From positions 1 through 64,000 of the forward strand of contig NZ_VTAV01000020.1 in assembly GCF_008180195.1 (NCBI RefSeq): a stretch of 64,000 nt of DNA. The letters are read 5' to 3'. Both the position numbers and the translations under genes were made by a program. The notes under the pieces are model-generated. The model was not told the DNA's origin and did not search any database. It saw only the letters and a program-made list of their open reading frames with translations. This document shows positions 34,241 through 43,196 of the stretch, in pieces. Numbering within the stretch: position 1 is the stretch's first letter; each line of letters opens with the position of its first letter. The stretch is from Sphingobacterium phlebotomi. GTDB lineage: Bacteria; Bacteroidota; Bacteroidia; Sphingobacteriales; Sphingobacteriaceae.

Positions 34241-34738
34241 ATGGGACTATCAAATTTAGGATTATTTCACACCGTAGTAGGTGTTGTTGCCATTATCGCC
34301 GCTGCAGTGGATTTCACAAAAGTTGGCAAAGTTGACTTAAGCCAATTGACAGGAAAAATTTATTTTTACGGAACACTGATAACTTCACTTACCGCATTGG
34401 GCTTGTCTAAAGCCGGTGGATTTAATGTGGGACACGTATTCTCCCTGCTTATTGTTATTTTGATCGTTATAGCCTATGTGTTGCATATTAAAAGACCAGG
34501 TAACAACAAATATCGCTATTATGAAAATTTCCTGTTGTCATTAAGCTTTTTCTTATCCCTCATACCAACCGTAAACGAAACATTTACTCGTGTACCGGTA
34601 TCAAAACCCCTAGCGGCAGGACCAACGGATCCGATCATCGCACAAACACTGCTCGTCCTTTTTATTCTATTTGTACTAGGTTCTGTACTTCAGTTTAGGA
34701 AACAGAAGAAAATTAATAATGCTATTCGCCAAGACTAG
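34241..34738 (+). CDS. Small integral membrane protein
   Basis: 165 residues with four hydrophobic segments: LFHTVVGVVAIIAAAVDFTK, GTLITSLTALGLSKAGGF, VFSLLIVILIVIAYVLHIK and a C-terminal QTLLVLFILFVLGSVLQFR. It has a proline- and asparagine-rich loop between the third and fourth helix and a basic tail. The pattern fits DUF2306-like membrane proteins, but no family is certain. It lies about 170 bp after the AraC gene and is probably the target of that regulator. Confidence 0.6.
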   Translation: MGLSNLGLFHTVVGVVAIIAAAVDFTKVGKVDLSQLTGKIYFYGTLITSLTALGLSKAGGFNVGHVFSLLIVILIVIAYVLHIKRPGNNKYRYYENFLLSLSFFLSLIPTVNETFTRVPVSKPLAAGPTDPIIAQTLLVLFILFVLGSVLQFRKQKKINNAIRQD

Positions 34739-34817
34739 GCATCAGCATTTTCACCGCTATATAGATCCATGTATTCATCATAGAAATATACGGATCTATG
34801 TACAAGGTATTGATTAT

Positions 34818-35681
34818 TTATTGTTTCGGACTAATCTGCTTACCATCCCATGAGTACTTCTGTCGATGTTTAGTCTCCGAATATTGCAACTCCTCCGCTT
34901 CATAATCGATGACCTCTCCCTGCACAATATCTTTAATGATTAGTCCGGCTTCTAAGTGATGCTCTACAGGAAACAGTATCTTCTCTTCATAATAGCTTAC
35001 GCCGGCATCACTCACTGAACTTTTAGAAAACATATCGACAAAATTTTCACCGTTCCACCCAAGATAATAGTGTGTGGTAGGAATTCCACATGCCTCACCA
35101 TAGAAACCAACTCGGTGAATATACTGTAGACCTTCCAAACCCATATTAGGCAAAAGCTTGCTTTCTGTATAGGTTTGACCATTTCTATAGACAGGGTAAT
35201 GACTTCTGCCCATTAACTTGTTATCTGGGGTCAAATACTTCACTTCGCAGATATACGCGTTCCCACCATATTCCGAAGGCTTCTCGTAGCGTAATAACCC
35301 GTGGATGAACTGGTTACCTTGATCGTCGACTTGACGCCCTAAAGCGAGCAACCCCAGCCAGATAAATCCTTTTTTTATGTGTCCATTTTTTTCATATTGA
35401 ACCTCGTGCCAAGGGGCTTCATACCCACGAATAGTACGTTCGTTATAACCATCACTCGTTATGAGCAGCATGGTTCCGTGCGTTAATGAATCTAAAAGAT
35501 TGCCATCTGTATCGGGATAGTCTCGAATATACGCGACATCTGCAAAAACATAGGCTGTATCTCCTTTCTGCTTGTTCCATAAGTTATATCCCTCATAGAC
35601 CTGATAAGCGGCTGGTGTATCCAGTTGTGCATACGTCGCGAAAGAAACCAGCATGGAGAATAGTAGGTGAAAGCTCTTCAT
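34818..35681 (-). CDS. Exported SH3-domain-like protein of unknown function
   Basis: 287 residues with a signal peptide (MKSFHLLFSMLVSFATYAQ). Residues about 43-110 (AYVFADVAYIRDYPDTDGNL, WHEVQYEKNGHIKKGFIWL) have the pattern of a bacterial SH3 domain. The remaining 170 residues contain no recognised motif (MLLITSDGYNERTIR and LLRYEKPSEYGGNAYICEVK). Similar proteins occur as single genes in Sphingobacteriaceae. Its 3' end converges with the membrane protein at 34738; a weak inverted repeat ATAGATCC/GGATCTAT lies between. Confidence 0.65.
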   Translation of the reverse strand: MKSFHLLFSMLVSFATYAQLDTPAAYQVYEGYNLWNKQKGDTAYVFADVAYIRDYPDTDGNLLDSLTHGTMLLITSDGYNERTIRGYEAPWHEVQYEKNGHIKKGFIWLGLLALGRQVDDQGNQFIHGLLRYEKPSEYGGNAYICEVKYLTPDNKLMGRSHYPVYRNGQTYTESKLLPNMGLEGLQYIHRVGFYGEACGIPTTHYYLGWNGENFVDMFSKSSVSDAGVSYYEEKILFPVEHHLEAGLIIKDIVQGEVIDYEAEELQYSETKHRQKYSWDGKQISPKQ

Positions 35682-35793
35682 CGCTCAAAATAAATAAAAA
35701 TATAGAAACAGTACAATAGCTAAAATCTGGTAATTCTAACTGGAATGAGCTTATCACAATCTGTGATAACCGATCCGGTTCCAGCTTGCCGTA

Positions 35794-36159
35794 TTAATCA
35801 GTCTTGCCATGCAATCTATTTCTATAGAAAACACCCCAATTTGCGATTTCATCTATAATCGGTTCCATCGTTTTTCCATATTCCGTGACTTCATATTCAA
35901 CTGTTATGGGTTTTGTGTCGACGACAGTCCTCGTTACAAGTTGGTTCATTTCTAAATCCTGCAATTCTTTGGAAAGCATTTTGGCGGCAATACCATCAAT
36001 CTCTCGTAAAAGATCCATAAATCGCATTTTCCCACCTTGCAAAAGTGTTCCTAGGATATGTATTTTCCATTTACCTGACAAGACTTGCATTGTGTCTGTT
36101 ATTGCCGTTATTCTAACCTTACATTCTAAGGACTTCGTAACCGTTTTCCTCTTTATCAT
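35794..36159 (-). CDS. HxlR-family transcriptional regulator
   Basis: 121 residues. A single winged-helix domain: TMQVLSGKWKIHILGTLLQG, MRFMDLLREIDGIAAKMLSK (recognition helix), then DTKPITVEYEVTEYGKTMEP (wing), all hallmarks of HxlR. Such regulators often sense electrophiles or formaldehyde through a cysteine; Cys 13 is the only one. It is divergent from the YceI-like gene, with a 42-bp perfect palindrome in between, and a -7-like TATTTTTG at 36173-36180. Confidence 0.92.
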   Translation of the reverse strand: MIKRKTVTKSLECKVRITAITDTMQVLSGKWKIHILGTLLQGGKMRFMDLLREIDGIAAKMLSKELQDLEMNQLVTRTVVDTKPITVEYEVTEYGKTMEPIIDEIANWGVFYRNRLHGKTD

Positions 36160-36191
36160 ACTGGATTTTTTTCAAAAATAAACAAACGAAG

Positions 36192-36233
36192 ATTACTTAC
36201 CAATTGGAAACTAGTTTCCAATTGGTAAGTAAT
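36192..36233. promoter_or_regulatory. 42-bp perfect palindrome, probable HxlR operator
   Basis: Every base pairs: the left half is ATTACTTACCAATTGGAAACT and the right half its exact reverse complement. Two CCAATTGG octamers flank AAACTAGTTT. It lies 33 bp before the hxlR start and 67 bp before the yceI start, adjoining the -7 box of hxlR and the likely -33 region of yceI. Probably bound by the HxlR dimer on both sides of its symmetry. Confidence 0.75.
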
Positions 36234-36257
36234 GCATTTTTTAAACCGACCTTATAT

Positions 36258-36265
36258 TACCTTTG
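36258..36265 (+). promoter_or_regulatory. Predicted -7 box for the YceI gene
   Basis: TACCTTTG matches TAnnTTTG, 35 bp before the ATG at 36301; its -33 region adjoins the 42-bp palindrome. Confidence 0.5.
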
Positions 36266-36300
36266 CAGCGCTATTTAGACATCAATAACAGTAAATAAAA

Positions 36301-36981
36301 ATGAGAAAACTATCAGCTTTAACAATCGTTGCCGCGTTAGCATTCGCGGCTTGTGGAGGTAATTCCAACGCGGACAAAGTACAGACATCAACAGCGCAAG
36401 AGGTTGCAACGGAAAAAGGTACCGTATTCCAGCTTGATCGTGCGAGCAGCTCTATAAAATGGAAAGCCTACCATAAAGGTGGTTTCGATCCTCGGTTTGG
36501 AACACTGGAGAGTGAAGGAACCCTGACACTGGAAAATGATGCGATTGCAAGTGGTAAATTCACCATCGACATGAATTCTTTGCGCACGGATGATGATGCT
36601 GTAGATGTAGCGAAAACAGGCGGAAAGACGGCTGCTGATTTAGATGGGCATTTAAAAAACGAAGACTTTTTCGAAGTTGAAAAATATCCTACATCGAAAT
36701 TGGAAATCACTTCTGTAAGATCTTTTGATCCTGCAAAAGATCAAAGTGTACTAGCGGATGCAACAAACGTTATTAGTGGTAATCTAACAATAAAGGAAAA
36801 AACGGTAAATATATCTTTCCCAGCGAAAGTATCCATCAATGAAAACGAAGTAATTGTACAATCGAAATTCACTATTAATAGACAGGATTGGGGCCTTACT
36901 TACGGAACGGATGGCGATCCTAAAGATTGGATGATTTCACAAGAGGTTGACTTGGAATTTGATATCACCGCAAAAAAATAA
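36301..36981 (+). CDS. YceI-family lipoprotein
   Basis: 226 residues. The signal peptide ends in LAFAAC (lipobox, Cys 18). The YceI lipocalin-like barrel starts at FQLDRASSSIKWKAYHKGGF and contains SGKFTIDMNSLRTDD, HLKNEDFFEVEKYPTSKLEI and ISFPAKVSINENEVIVQSKF, then NRQDWGLTYG, all typical. YceI proteins bind isoprenoid chains such as polyprenyl or quinone precursors. It is probably under control of the divergent HxlR gene. A strong hairpin follows the stop. Confidence 0.92.
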   Translation: MRKLSALTIVAALAFAACGGNSNADKVQTSTAQEVATEKGTVFQLDRASSSIKWKAYHKGGFDPRFGTLESEGTLTLENDAIASGKFTIDMNSLRTDDDAVDVAKTGGKTAADLDGHLKNEDFFEVEKYPTSKLEITSVRSFDPAKDQSVLADATNVISGNLTIKEKTVNISFPAKVSINENEVIVQSKFTINRQDWGLTYGTDGDPKDWMISQEVDLEFDITAKK

Positions 36982-37035
36982 ATATCGCTGTTCACTAGAT
37001 GGCTTCAATGCGAAAAACCATCTACTGGAGAGCAG

Positions 37036-37079
37036 AGAGGCGGGCATCTGTAACATTCCCGCCTCTTCGTTAGATTTTT
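37036..37079 (+). terminator. Rho-independent terminator after yceI
   Basis: Perfect 9-bp stem AGAGGCGGG/CCCGCCTCT with a 13-nt loop (37036-37066), followed by TCGTTAGATTTTT. It separates yceI from the convergent quinone oxidoreductase gene. Confidence 0.8.
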
Positions 37080-37096
37080 GTGCTTATACAGCGAAA

Positions 37097-38083
37097 CTAC
37101 GGTTTCAATATCACACTGCCTGTTGTTTTTCTGGATTCTATATCAGAATGGGCATGGGCAGCTTGGCATAATGGATAAACAAGAGAAGCTTCCAAAATAA
37201 TCTTGCCATTCATCAATAGATCAAATATCTCAGTTAATCCTTTACCGCTTTTGTCCTGGTACAACGGGTAGTTATTCAGCGCATCAAACGCAAATTTGAT
37301 ATTTCTGCTTTCCATCAGCTCTTTATCAATCTCAGGCATCCCAGACGACCATCCATACAAAACGGCGCTGCCACCATCTTTTAATATAGACAGGGATTTT
37401 TCGAAAGTGGCTTTACCGATACCATCATAAAAAACATCGATACCTTTTCCACCGGTATAAGAATGAACAGCCGTTACCAAATCTTCCGAACTTAAATCAA
37501 TCACCTGTGTAAAACCTCGCTTTACCGCAATCTTCTTTTTCGCTTCACTTCCTACCGTTCCGATAACATTTGCTCCCAGAGCTTTCGCCCACTGACTTAA
37601 AATACTGCCCACACCTCCGGTCACACCATGAATCAAAACCACTTCAGCAGGTTTTAATGCATGACTTTGTTTCAGCAACATATGAGCCGTAAGCCCTTTT
37701 ATCATGACCGAAGCCGCTAAGTCAAATGGAATTTCACTAGGAAGCTTGAATATCTCATGTTGATCGATATTTCTGCTTTCGGTATAAGCACCAAATGTTT
37801 TATAATAGGCAACATGATCGCCTACTTTATAATCGACAACCTCAGGACCAATCTCTTTTACTATACCTGCAGCTTCAAATCCAATGATGACCGGGTAATT
37901 TTCTACGGGAAAAGAACCGTTTCTGTAGTAAATATCGAAAAAGTTTACGCCAATGGACTGCTGAGCAATCTGTACTTCATTTGTTTTGGGACGCAGTAAG
38001 TTTCCGTGTTGGTATTCCAATACTTCCGGTGTCCCAGTTGTCTTTAGTTGTACAAAACCTGTTGTTTTATGATCGTGTTCCAT
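37097..38083 (-). CDS. Quinone oxidoreductase-like zinc-free alcohol dehydrogenase (MDR family)
   Basis: 328 residues, the usual length. The GroES-like N-terminal domain (NFFDIYYRNGSFPVENYPVI, GFEAAGIVKEIG) precedes the NADPH site VLIHGVTGGVGSILSQWAKA. The zinc ligands of classical alcohol dehydrogenases are absent, so it is a QOR/NADPH:quinone reductase type. It is divergent from the second HxlR gene, a common arrangement in which the HxlR regulator controls the oxidoreductase in response to quinones. Confidence 0.92.
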   Translation of the reverse strand: MEHDHKTTGFVQLKTTGTPEVLEYQHGNLLRPKTNEVQIAQQSIGVNFFDIYYRNGSFPVENYPVIIGFEAAGIVKEIGPEVVDYKVGDHVAYYKTFGAYTESRNIDQHEIFKLPSEIPFDLAASVMIKGLTAHMLLKQSHALKPAEVVLIHGVTGGVGSILSQWAKALGANVIGTVGSEAKKKIAVKRGFTQVIDLSSEDLVTAVHSYTGGKGIDVFYDGIGKATFEKSLSILKDGGSAVLYGWSSGMPEIDKELMESRNIKFAFDALNNYPLYQDKSGKGLTEIFDLLMNGKIILEASLVYPLCQAAHAHSDIESRKTTGSVILKP

Positions 38084-38103
38084 AATATTGTATTATAAAT
38101 TTC

Positions 38104-38126
38104 TGATACAAAATTACCGCGTATCA
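38104..38126. promoter_or_regulatory. Inverted repeat over the quinone oxidoreductase promoter
   Basis: TGATAC and GTATCA with an 11-bp spacer; the spacer holds a -7-like TAATTTTG on the minus strand (38109-38116). A repressor bound here would block transcription of the reductase. Confidence 0.4.
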
Positions 38127-38143
38127 TACAGATATGCACTATC

Positions 38144-38179
38144 ACTTTCATAGGGGGAAGCACTTCCCTCGAGGAAAGT
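38144..38179. promoter_or_regulatory. 36-bp imperfect palindrome between the reductase and hxlR genes
   Basis: ACTTTC and GAAAGT at the ends, GGGAAG-CA-CTTCCC at the centre, with mismatched pairs in between. It is 18 bp before the start of the second HxlR gene. Similar in size to the 42-bp site of the first HxlR gene but different in sequence. Confidence 0.45.
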
Positions 38180-38196
38180 TTTTGTAAATTTGGAGT

Positions 38197-38559
38197 ATGG
38201 GAGAAAAACTGGTCAACGGAAAAATACCACAAGAATGTATGCAGCATTTCAATTCTGTGAAGGATGCACTTTATGTTTTGGAGGGTAAATGGAGCGTACT
38301 ATTGATAGCAGCCCTTGCCTCCGGTAAAAAACGCTATCTCGAATTGCAGCGCATGATTGAAGGGATCGGTCCCAAAATGCTTTCAAAAGAATTGAGCAAG
38401 TTAGAATTGAATGGTTTGATCAGCAGAACGCAGCTCAACACCAAACCTATAACAGTTGAATATGAGTTGACTGAATACGGTAAATCATTACAACCTCTTA
38501 TAGACGCAATAGGAGAATGGGGAAAAGAACACCGTGAAAAAATCCGGGAAACTAGATAA
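38197..38559 (+). CDS. HxlR-family transcriptional regulator
   Basis: 120 residues with the HxlR winged helix: SVKDALYVLEGKWSVLLIAA, KKRYLELQRMIEGIGPKMLS and NTKPITVEYELTEYGKSLQP. It is clearly related to the first HxlR gene at 35794 and carries one cysteine (ECMQHF, residue 12). It is divergent from the quinone oxidoreductase gene at 38083. A -7-like TAAATTTG ends only four bases before the ATG, so the transcript may be nearly leaderless. Confidence 0.92.
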   Translation: MGEKLVNGKIPQECMQHFNSVKDALYVLEGKWSVLLIAALASGKKRYLELQRMIEGIGPKMLSKELSKLELNGLISRTQLNTKPITVEYELTEYGKSLQPLIDAIGEWGKEHREKIRETR

Positions 38560-38665
38560 AGTATTAGAAATGCTCTCAATCTACTGCGGAACGCGAGGTG
38601 AAAATATGTAAGCGAGAGTTAGTCAAACCCCGACTTCTCGCTTACTATACCTGCTGCAAACGGAT

Positions 38666-41104
38666 TCAATTCACTATTATACGTTTCTCTAGCAGTATGT
38701 TTTCTGAGGAGTTTCCTACTTTCACGACAAAACTTCCAGGTTCAACCTCCCATTCCATCTCTTTGTTAAGCATGGTTAATTGCTGCACCGGTAAGCGAAA
38801 ATGTGCGGTCTGCGTCTCGCCGGCATCTATTGCTATCTTCTGAAATCCTCGCAGTAGAGACGCATATGTGGTCAAACTACTAAACTCGTCCGTTAAATAA
38901 AGCTGCACGACTTCTTCGCCATTGGCTTTGCTCTTATTGGTAATATCCACGGATATAGCCATGGTATCATGGACCGAAAAGACGTCTCGATCTATAGTAA
39001 GATTGGCATATTCGAAAGATGAATAACTCAATCCATAGCCAAATGGATATAAGGCACCGGTAACGGCAGTGTTTCCATATCCATTCGGGCCATCGCCCGG
39101 TTGCCCGTTGTGCGATCCCTTTTTGAACGGAAAGTTTAACTCAATCTGCCCGGTAGACTTTGGAAATGTGACGGGTAATTTGCCACTGGGGTTGTAGTTA
39201 CCAAATACAACATCAGCAATCGCTTTACCCCCCCAAGCACCGGGAAACCAAGCACACAAAATAGATGGTATATACCTATCTTCCCAGTTAATGGTAAGAG
39301 GTTGACCTGTCGTTAAAATCAACAGAATAGGCTTTTCGAGGCTTTGAAGACGCTGTAGTAGGATGCTTTGACGGCCCGGCAAGTCGAGCGAAGTACGACT
39401 TAGGCTTTCTCCTACCCGCTTTTCGTCTTCTCCCATAACGGCTATAATGACATCTGCTTCTTTTGCTTTTTCCAAAGCTTCGTTCATCAACCCCTCCTCC
39501 TCGACCGACATCGCGGCCGAAATGATTTCACTTTCTGGCCATGTCTCATCGACGATATCGCACCCTCGTGCATAACTGAAATCAATCTTTGTCCCAGCTT
39601 CCTTTACAAGTCCTTCGTAGATGGAAATAATCGCGTTTCCCGAAGGTCCGTAGCGACTTTCCATAAAACGAGTCTCCCTGGCCATAGGGCCGGTTACAAG
39701 TATTTTTTTCCAATCTGATGATAAAGGTAGTAACGGACTGCGTACTTCATCTAGACTATCATTTTTTAGTAATATTATACTCTCCCGATGGACTTGGAGC
39801 GAAAGGGAATCATCTATTGCGCGATGGATCTCCTGATCAGGATCCTTTTCGGAAATCCAAAATGGATCATCGAATAAACCCAACTTAAACTTTACATACA
39901 ACACATCGTGTACGCGGTCATCCAAGGTTTCTTCCGCTATTTTGCCCTCCTTTACCAAATTTCGTAAAGGCAGTATATAATCTTCGGGTGGCGTAAAGTT
40001 TGTACGCACATTGAGACCTGCATTCACGGCCAAACGCACCGCATCTTCTGGGCTGGCGGCAACCTGATGTTTAGTATGCAAATACTCGACCGCCTCGCTA
40101 TCAGACACGACATAGCCTTTAAAACCATATTGTTTACGCAACAGCTCCGTCAGGAAATAGCTACTCCCGGTTACTGCATGACCATCCCAGTCGTTATAGC
40201 TGCTCATTACGCCTAAAGGATTGGCCTCTTGAATAACGCGACGAAAAGGATAAAGATGGATTTCATGCAATTCGCGGGGTGCTATGTGTGGATCCGTACG
40301 GGCAAACCCGTCGCGACCACCCTTAGGCACACTGTATGCTGCAAAATGCTTAAGCGTGGATACTACACCTTCCGCCTGGATACCGAGGGTTAGTGCTTTT
40401 CCGAGTTCTGCCACTAGGTACGGATCTTCCCCATAAGTTTCCATTACACGTCCCCATCGAGGGTCCCGCGCGACATCAAGGATCGGCGCATATACATTTG
40501 TATATCCCAACAACCGGGCTTCTCTGCCAATGGTATGTCCTACTTTATTAATCAAATCTGTGTTCCATGTACTGCCCATACTAATAGGTGATGGGAACGG
40601 CGTCGCCTTTTCGTGGTTAAGTCCGTGAATTCCCTCATTTGTAAAATCGACAGGTATACCTAGCCTTGTTTCTTCAACAAACCAACGCTGAACTGCTTCG
40701 ATTGCTTGCTTATGTTTAGAAAAAGGGAATGAGTATGCGGACTTAGCATGTGGATGAAATGCCAAACTATTCAAGTGCTCATCGATGTTGGCAATTCCAT
40801 CTTTCCATATCTTATTTCTCCAGTCTGCAGTGGGCAGTTCGTCCTGTAAGACGCGTTTGTATCCATACAAAGTGGCCAACTGATTGGTTTTCTCTTCTAC
40901 AGTCATCTGACTGAGTAGGTTTACTATACGTTCTGCGACAGGTACCTTCGGATCTTCATACGGATCCTTCTGTCCATTTTTATTAAAGTCTATCCAACCT
41001 TTATGATAAATCTGTTTATGAGCCTGCCCAAAAGATAGGGAGAAACAAAATAAGATTAAGCACGTAAGAACAATACACTTATAGCTACTATTGGTCCGTA
41101 TCAT
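38666..41104 (-). CDS. Glycoside hydrolase family 3 enzyme (beta-glucosidase/beta-xylosidase type)
   Basis: About 812 residues from the ATG at 41104; the signal peptide IVLTCLILFCFSLSFGQ follows. The GH3 N-terminal barrel carries VDFTNEGIHGLNHEKATPFP, NVYAPILDVARDPRWGRVME and GVVSTLKHFAAY, with the nucleophile Asp in YVVSDSEAVEYL. The C-terminal domain (VIIAVMGEDEKRVGE, PSGKLPVTFPKSTGQ) and a fibronectin-like domain (HDTMAISVDITNKSK) follow. It should remove glucose or xylose from the ends of oligosaccharides. It follows the PKD lipoprotein by one base and is the last gene of the locus. Confidence 0.93.
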   Translation of the reverse strand: MIRTNSSYKCIVLTCLILFCFSLSFGQAHKQIYHKGWIDFNKNGQKDPYEDPKVPVAERIVNLLSQMTVEEKTNQLATLYGYKRVLQDELPTADWRNKIWKDGIANIDEHLNSLAFHPHAKSAYSFPFSKHKQAIEAVQRWFVEETRLGIPVDFTNEGIHGLNHEKATPFPSPISMGSTWNTDLINKVGHTIGREARLLGYTNVYAPILDVARDPRWGRVMETYGEDPYLVAELGKALTLGIQAEGVVSTLKHFAAYSVPKGGRDGFARTDPHIAPRELHEIHLYPFRRVIQEANPLGVMSSYNDWDGHAVTGSSYFLTELLRKQYGFKGYVVSDSEAVEYLHTKHQVAASPEDAVRLAVNAGLNVRTNFTPPEDYILPLRNLVKEGKIAEETLDDRVHDVLYVKFKLGLFDDPFWISEKDPDQEIHRAIDDSLSLQVHRESIILLKNDSLDEVRSPLLPLSSDWKKILVTGPMARETRFMESRYGPSGNAIISIYEGLVKEAGTKIDFSYARGCDIVDETWPESEIISAAMSVEEEGLMNEALEKAKEADVIIAVMGEDEKRVGESLSRTSLDLPGRQSILLQRLQSLEKPILLILTTGQPLTINWEDRYIPSILCAWFPGAWGGKAIADVVFGNYNPSGKLPVTFPKSTGQIELNFPFKKGSHNGQPGDGPNGYGNTAVTGALYPFGYGLSYSSFEYANLTIDRDVFSVHDTMAISVDITNKSKANGEEVVQLYLTDEFSSLTTYASLLRGFQKIAIDAGETQTAHFRLPVQQLTMLNKEMEWEVEPGSFVVKVGNSSENILLEKRIIVN

Positions 41105-41105
41105 T

Positions 41106-42020
41106 TTATTTTTCCTCCATTTTTTCGGAAACGAACACATGATCTACATAAAATGAATAATTATTAAACGTGCGTACGTCTCCAGAACCGCTTCTGAATA
41201 AAATAAATTCGGTGATTTGAGCAAGATTGATATGGTGGTCCTTTTGTTTAATATCTGCAACCGGAATAGACACAAGGTGCCAATTCCCATCCCGCTTAAA
41301 TCCATATTCTTCGCCCGAAGCCGTAAACTCAAATACCGCATTTCCTCCTCCAGAACTGCGGATACGAATTAGTATTGGTGCTAACGATGTTGATTTCAGG
41401 CCAATATGGTAATACCCGTTTTCAAAGGATGAGATATCGATATATTGTCCCCGACCATCCTCTAAGGCACCCATGGCCCAATCAGACTCGCCTGTTGCTT
41501 CAAATTTATATGCTTCGACACCCTCAAACGCGTCGGAAACGCGGGTTCCGGGAAAGTGGTTCATATCTACTGGTCTGACGAGTGCCAACCGAGAACTGAT
41601 ATCGGGGTGTTCTGTATAAATACCGTATGTCGCACCATAATCGTAATCGGGAATTTGATTATCAGGATCTGGTTCAACTTCAATATCAAAAGCATGCTGC
41701 CCGCGTTGGTTATCGATAAAAACCACATTGAGGATAGCTTTAAAAGAGCCGCCCAAGGGATAATGGACGGTGACAACGGAATCTGTTGATGTGCCGGGCG
41801 TTCCACCCGGGAAAACCCAATTGCGGGTTTGTACTTTGCTAGATAGATCAGTGTACGTGATATACTCGCCAAATTTTATACCGACGCTACTGGCTTCAGC
41901 TGCTGCCTTGCCGGGTTCGTATAATGTGACAGGAAAAGTTTCTTCTTCTCCACATCCTGCCAAAAATAGCATCGTCATACAGCCAATGATATAGCTTATT
42001 TTCAATCGAATAAGTTGCAT
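41106..42020 (-). CDS. PKD-like surface lipoprotein of the xylan locus (possible glycan-binding protein)
   Basis: 304 residues from the ATG at 42020 (MQLIRLKISYIIGCMTMLFL). The signal peptide has the lipobox LAGC. Residues about 40-110 (FGEYITYTDLSSKVQTRNWV, FPGGTPGTSTDSVVTVHYPL) form a PKD/Ig-like domain, and the C-terminal half (WHLVSIPVADIKQK, FNNYSFYVDHVFVSEK) is a carbohydrate-binding-module-like jelly roll. No catalytic motif. Its place between GH10 and GH3 behind SusCD suggests a SusE/SGBP-like role on the cell surface. Confidence 0.75.
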   Translation of the reverse strand: MQLIRLKISYIIGCMTMLFLAGCGEEETFPVTLYEPGKAAAEASSVGIKFGEYITYTDLSSKVQTRNWVFPGGTPGTSTDSVVTVHYPLGGSFKAILNVVFIDNQRGQHAFDIEVEPDPDNQIPDYDYGATYGIYTEHPDISSRLALVRPVDMNHFPGTRVSDAFEGVEAYKFEATGESDWAMGALEDGRGQYIDISSFENGYYHIGLKSTSLAPILIRIRSSGGGNAVFEFTASGEEYGFKRDGNWHLVSIPVADIKQKDHHINLAQITEFILFRSGSGDVRTFNNYSFYVDHVFVSEKMEEK

Positions 42021-42067
42021 ATGTTTATATTTTGTAAGCGTGCTCGCACGCATTATCGTTCATATTT

Positions 42068-43171
42068 CTAGTTTAGTCCAGATAAAAATCCTTTGTAAGC
42101 TTCTTTAGGTTGGTAACTTTGATCAAAAAGAAGGGGATATTCTTTAGGGTGCCATGAACCTGTAAGCCAGGTATGTTTATCCGTTACACCCCATAAGGAG
42201 ATAGCAAATTTTTGTTGAGCTGGCAAGGCAGAGTAAATCTCCGCAATATGCTTGTACATCTCGGATTGCTTTTTAGCTTCCGCTTCCGTGAACACATAAC
42301 TATCGGATTTATCAACATTCATCACGATGTCGAGCTCGGAAATATGGATCAATAACCCGGTACTTGCCATATCGTTCAAACCATTGCGCAATGTGCTTTT
42401 GTCATTATTAACGCGATAATGAAACTGATCGCCTATACCATGGATAGGAATACCTTCGGCTTTAAAGCGTTGTACCATATTTTTAATGGCATTTCGCTTT
42501 CCGGGCGCTATTACGACACTGTAATCATTATAAAATAACTTAGCATCTGGGTCAGCTTCGTGTGCGTATTGGAAACATCTGCCATAAAATGCTATTGGGT
42601 CGTTAAATGTAGCATATACGGGGCAATCTGTTATCCGCAGCGAACCATTATCATTGAAGATCTCATTTGCAACATCCCAGCTGATTACTCTTCCTTTATA
42701 TCGTTCTACAACGGTCTTAATATAGGTTTTCACATGGTTTTCAAAAGCGATGGAATCATACCCCGCATTTTTAAACCAACTAGGAAAAGACTTATACCAT
42801 ACAAGTGTATGCCCATGTACATCTAATTCATTATTGATTGCAAAATCGATTAATTTATCCGCCCCTGTCCATTGGTAATTCGTTGACGAATTCCATATGG
42901 CATCCATTTTCATTTCCCACTCCGCGGTAATTTGGCTGAAATGCTTCTGCAAGGTCTGCGTATAGCCATTTTCATTCATCAATGAAGTTTTTATCGCCGC
43001 ACCAATGCCAAAAGATGCTTTCTCCTTCAGTATGTTGGTTTCAGGTTCAGGTTGTTCGATAGGTTCCTCGCGATCAGGGGTCAGATCTTGCTTGCTGCCA
43101 CAGGAAATATTCCCCATTCCAATCAGGAATAATACAGTAAAATATAAGTATTGTTTAATTATTAGTCTCAT
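42068..43171 (-). CDS. Glycoside hydrolase family 10 endo-1,4-beta-xylanase
   Basis: 367 residues. Lipoprotein signal peptide (MRLIIKQYLYFTVLFLIG, Cys 24), so the enzyme is anchored in the outer membrane. GH10 motifs: DVHGHTLVWYKSFPSW (about 117-132), ISWDVANEIFNDNG with the acid/base Glu near 170, and LIHISELDIVM with the nucleophile Glu near 279; GIGDQFHYR also fits. It should cut internal xylan bonds on the cell surface. Lies 25 bp after the SusD gene and defines the locus as a xylan type. Confidence 0.95.
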   Translation of the reverse strand: MRLIIKQYLYFTVLFLIGMGNISCGSKQDLTPDREEPIEQPEPETNILKEKASFGIGAAIKTSLMNENGYTQTLQKHFSQITAEWEMKMDAIWNSSTNYQWTGADKLIDFAINNELDVHGHTLVWYKSFPSWFKNAGYDSIAFENHVKTYIKTVVERYKGRVISWDVANEIFNDNGSLRITDCPVYATFNDPIAFYGRCFQYAHEADPDAKLFYNDYSVVIAPGKRNAIKNMVQRFKAEGIPIHGIGDQFHYRVNNDKSTLRNGLNDMASTGLLIHISELDIVMNVDKSDSYVFTEAEAKKQSEMYKHIAEIYSALPAQQKFAISLWGVTDKHTWLTGSWHPKEYPLLFDQSYQPKEAYKGFLSGLN

Positions 43172-43196
43172 GGTATTTCTTTTTTATCGTTAATTA

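Noticed and set aside
34761..34799. Inverted repeat ATAGATCC/GGATCTAT between the convergent genes at 34738 and 34818
   Set aside because: Long loop, mismatched inner stem and no T-run; terminator role not supported.
38185..38192. Leaderless transcript of the second hxlR gene
   Set aside because: TAAATTTG so close to the ATG fits a near-leaderless message, but no convincing -33 box was found, so only mentioned in the gene entry.
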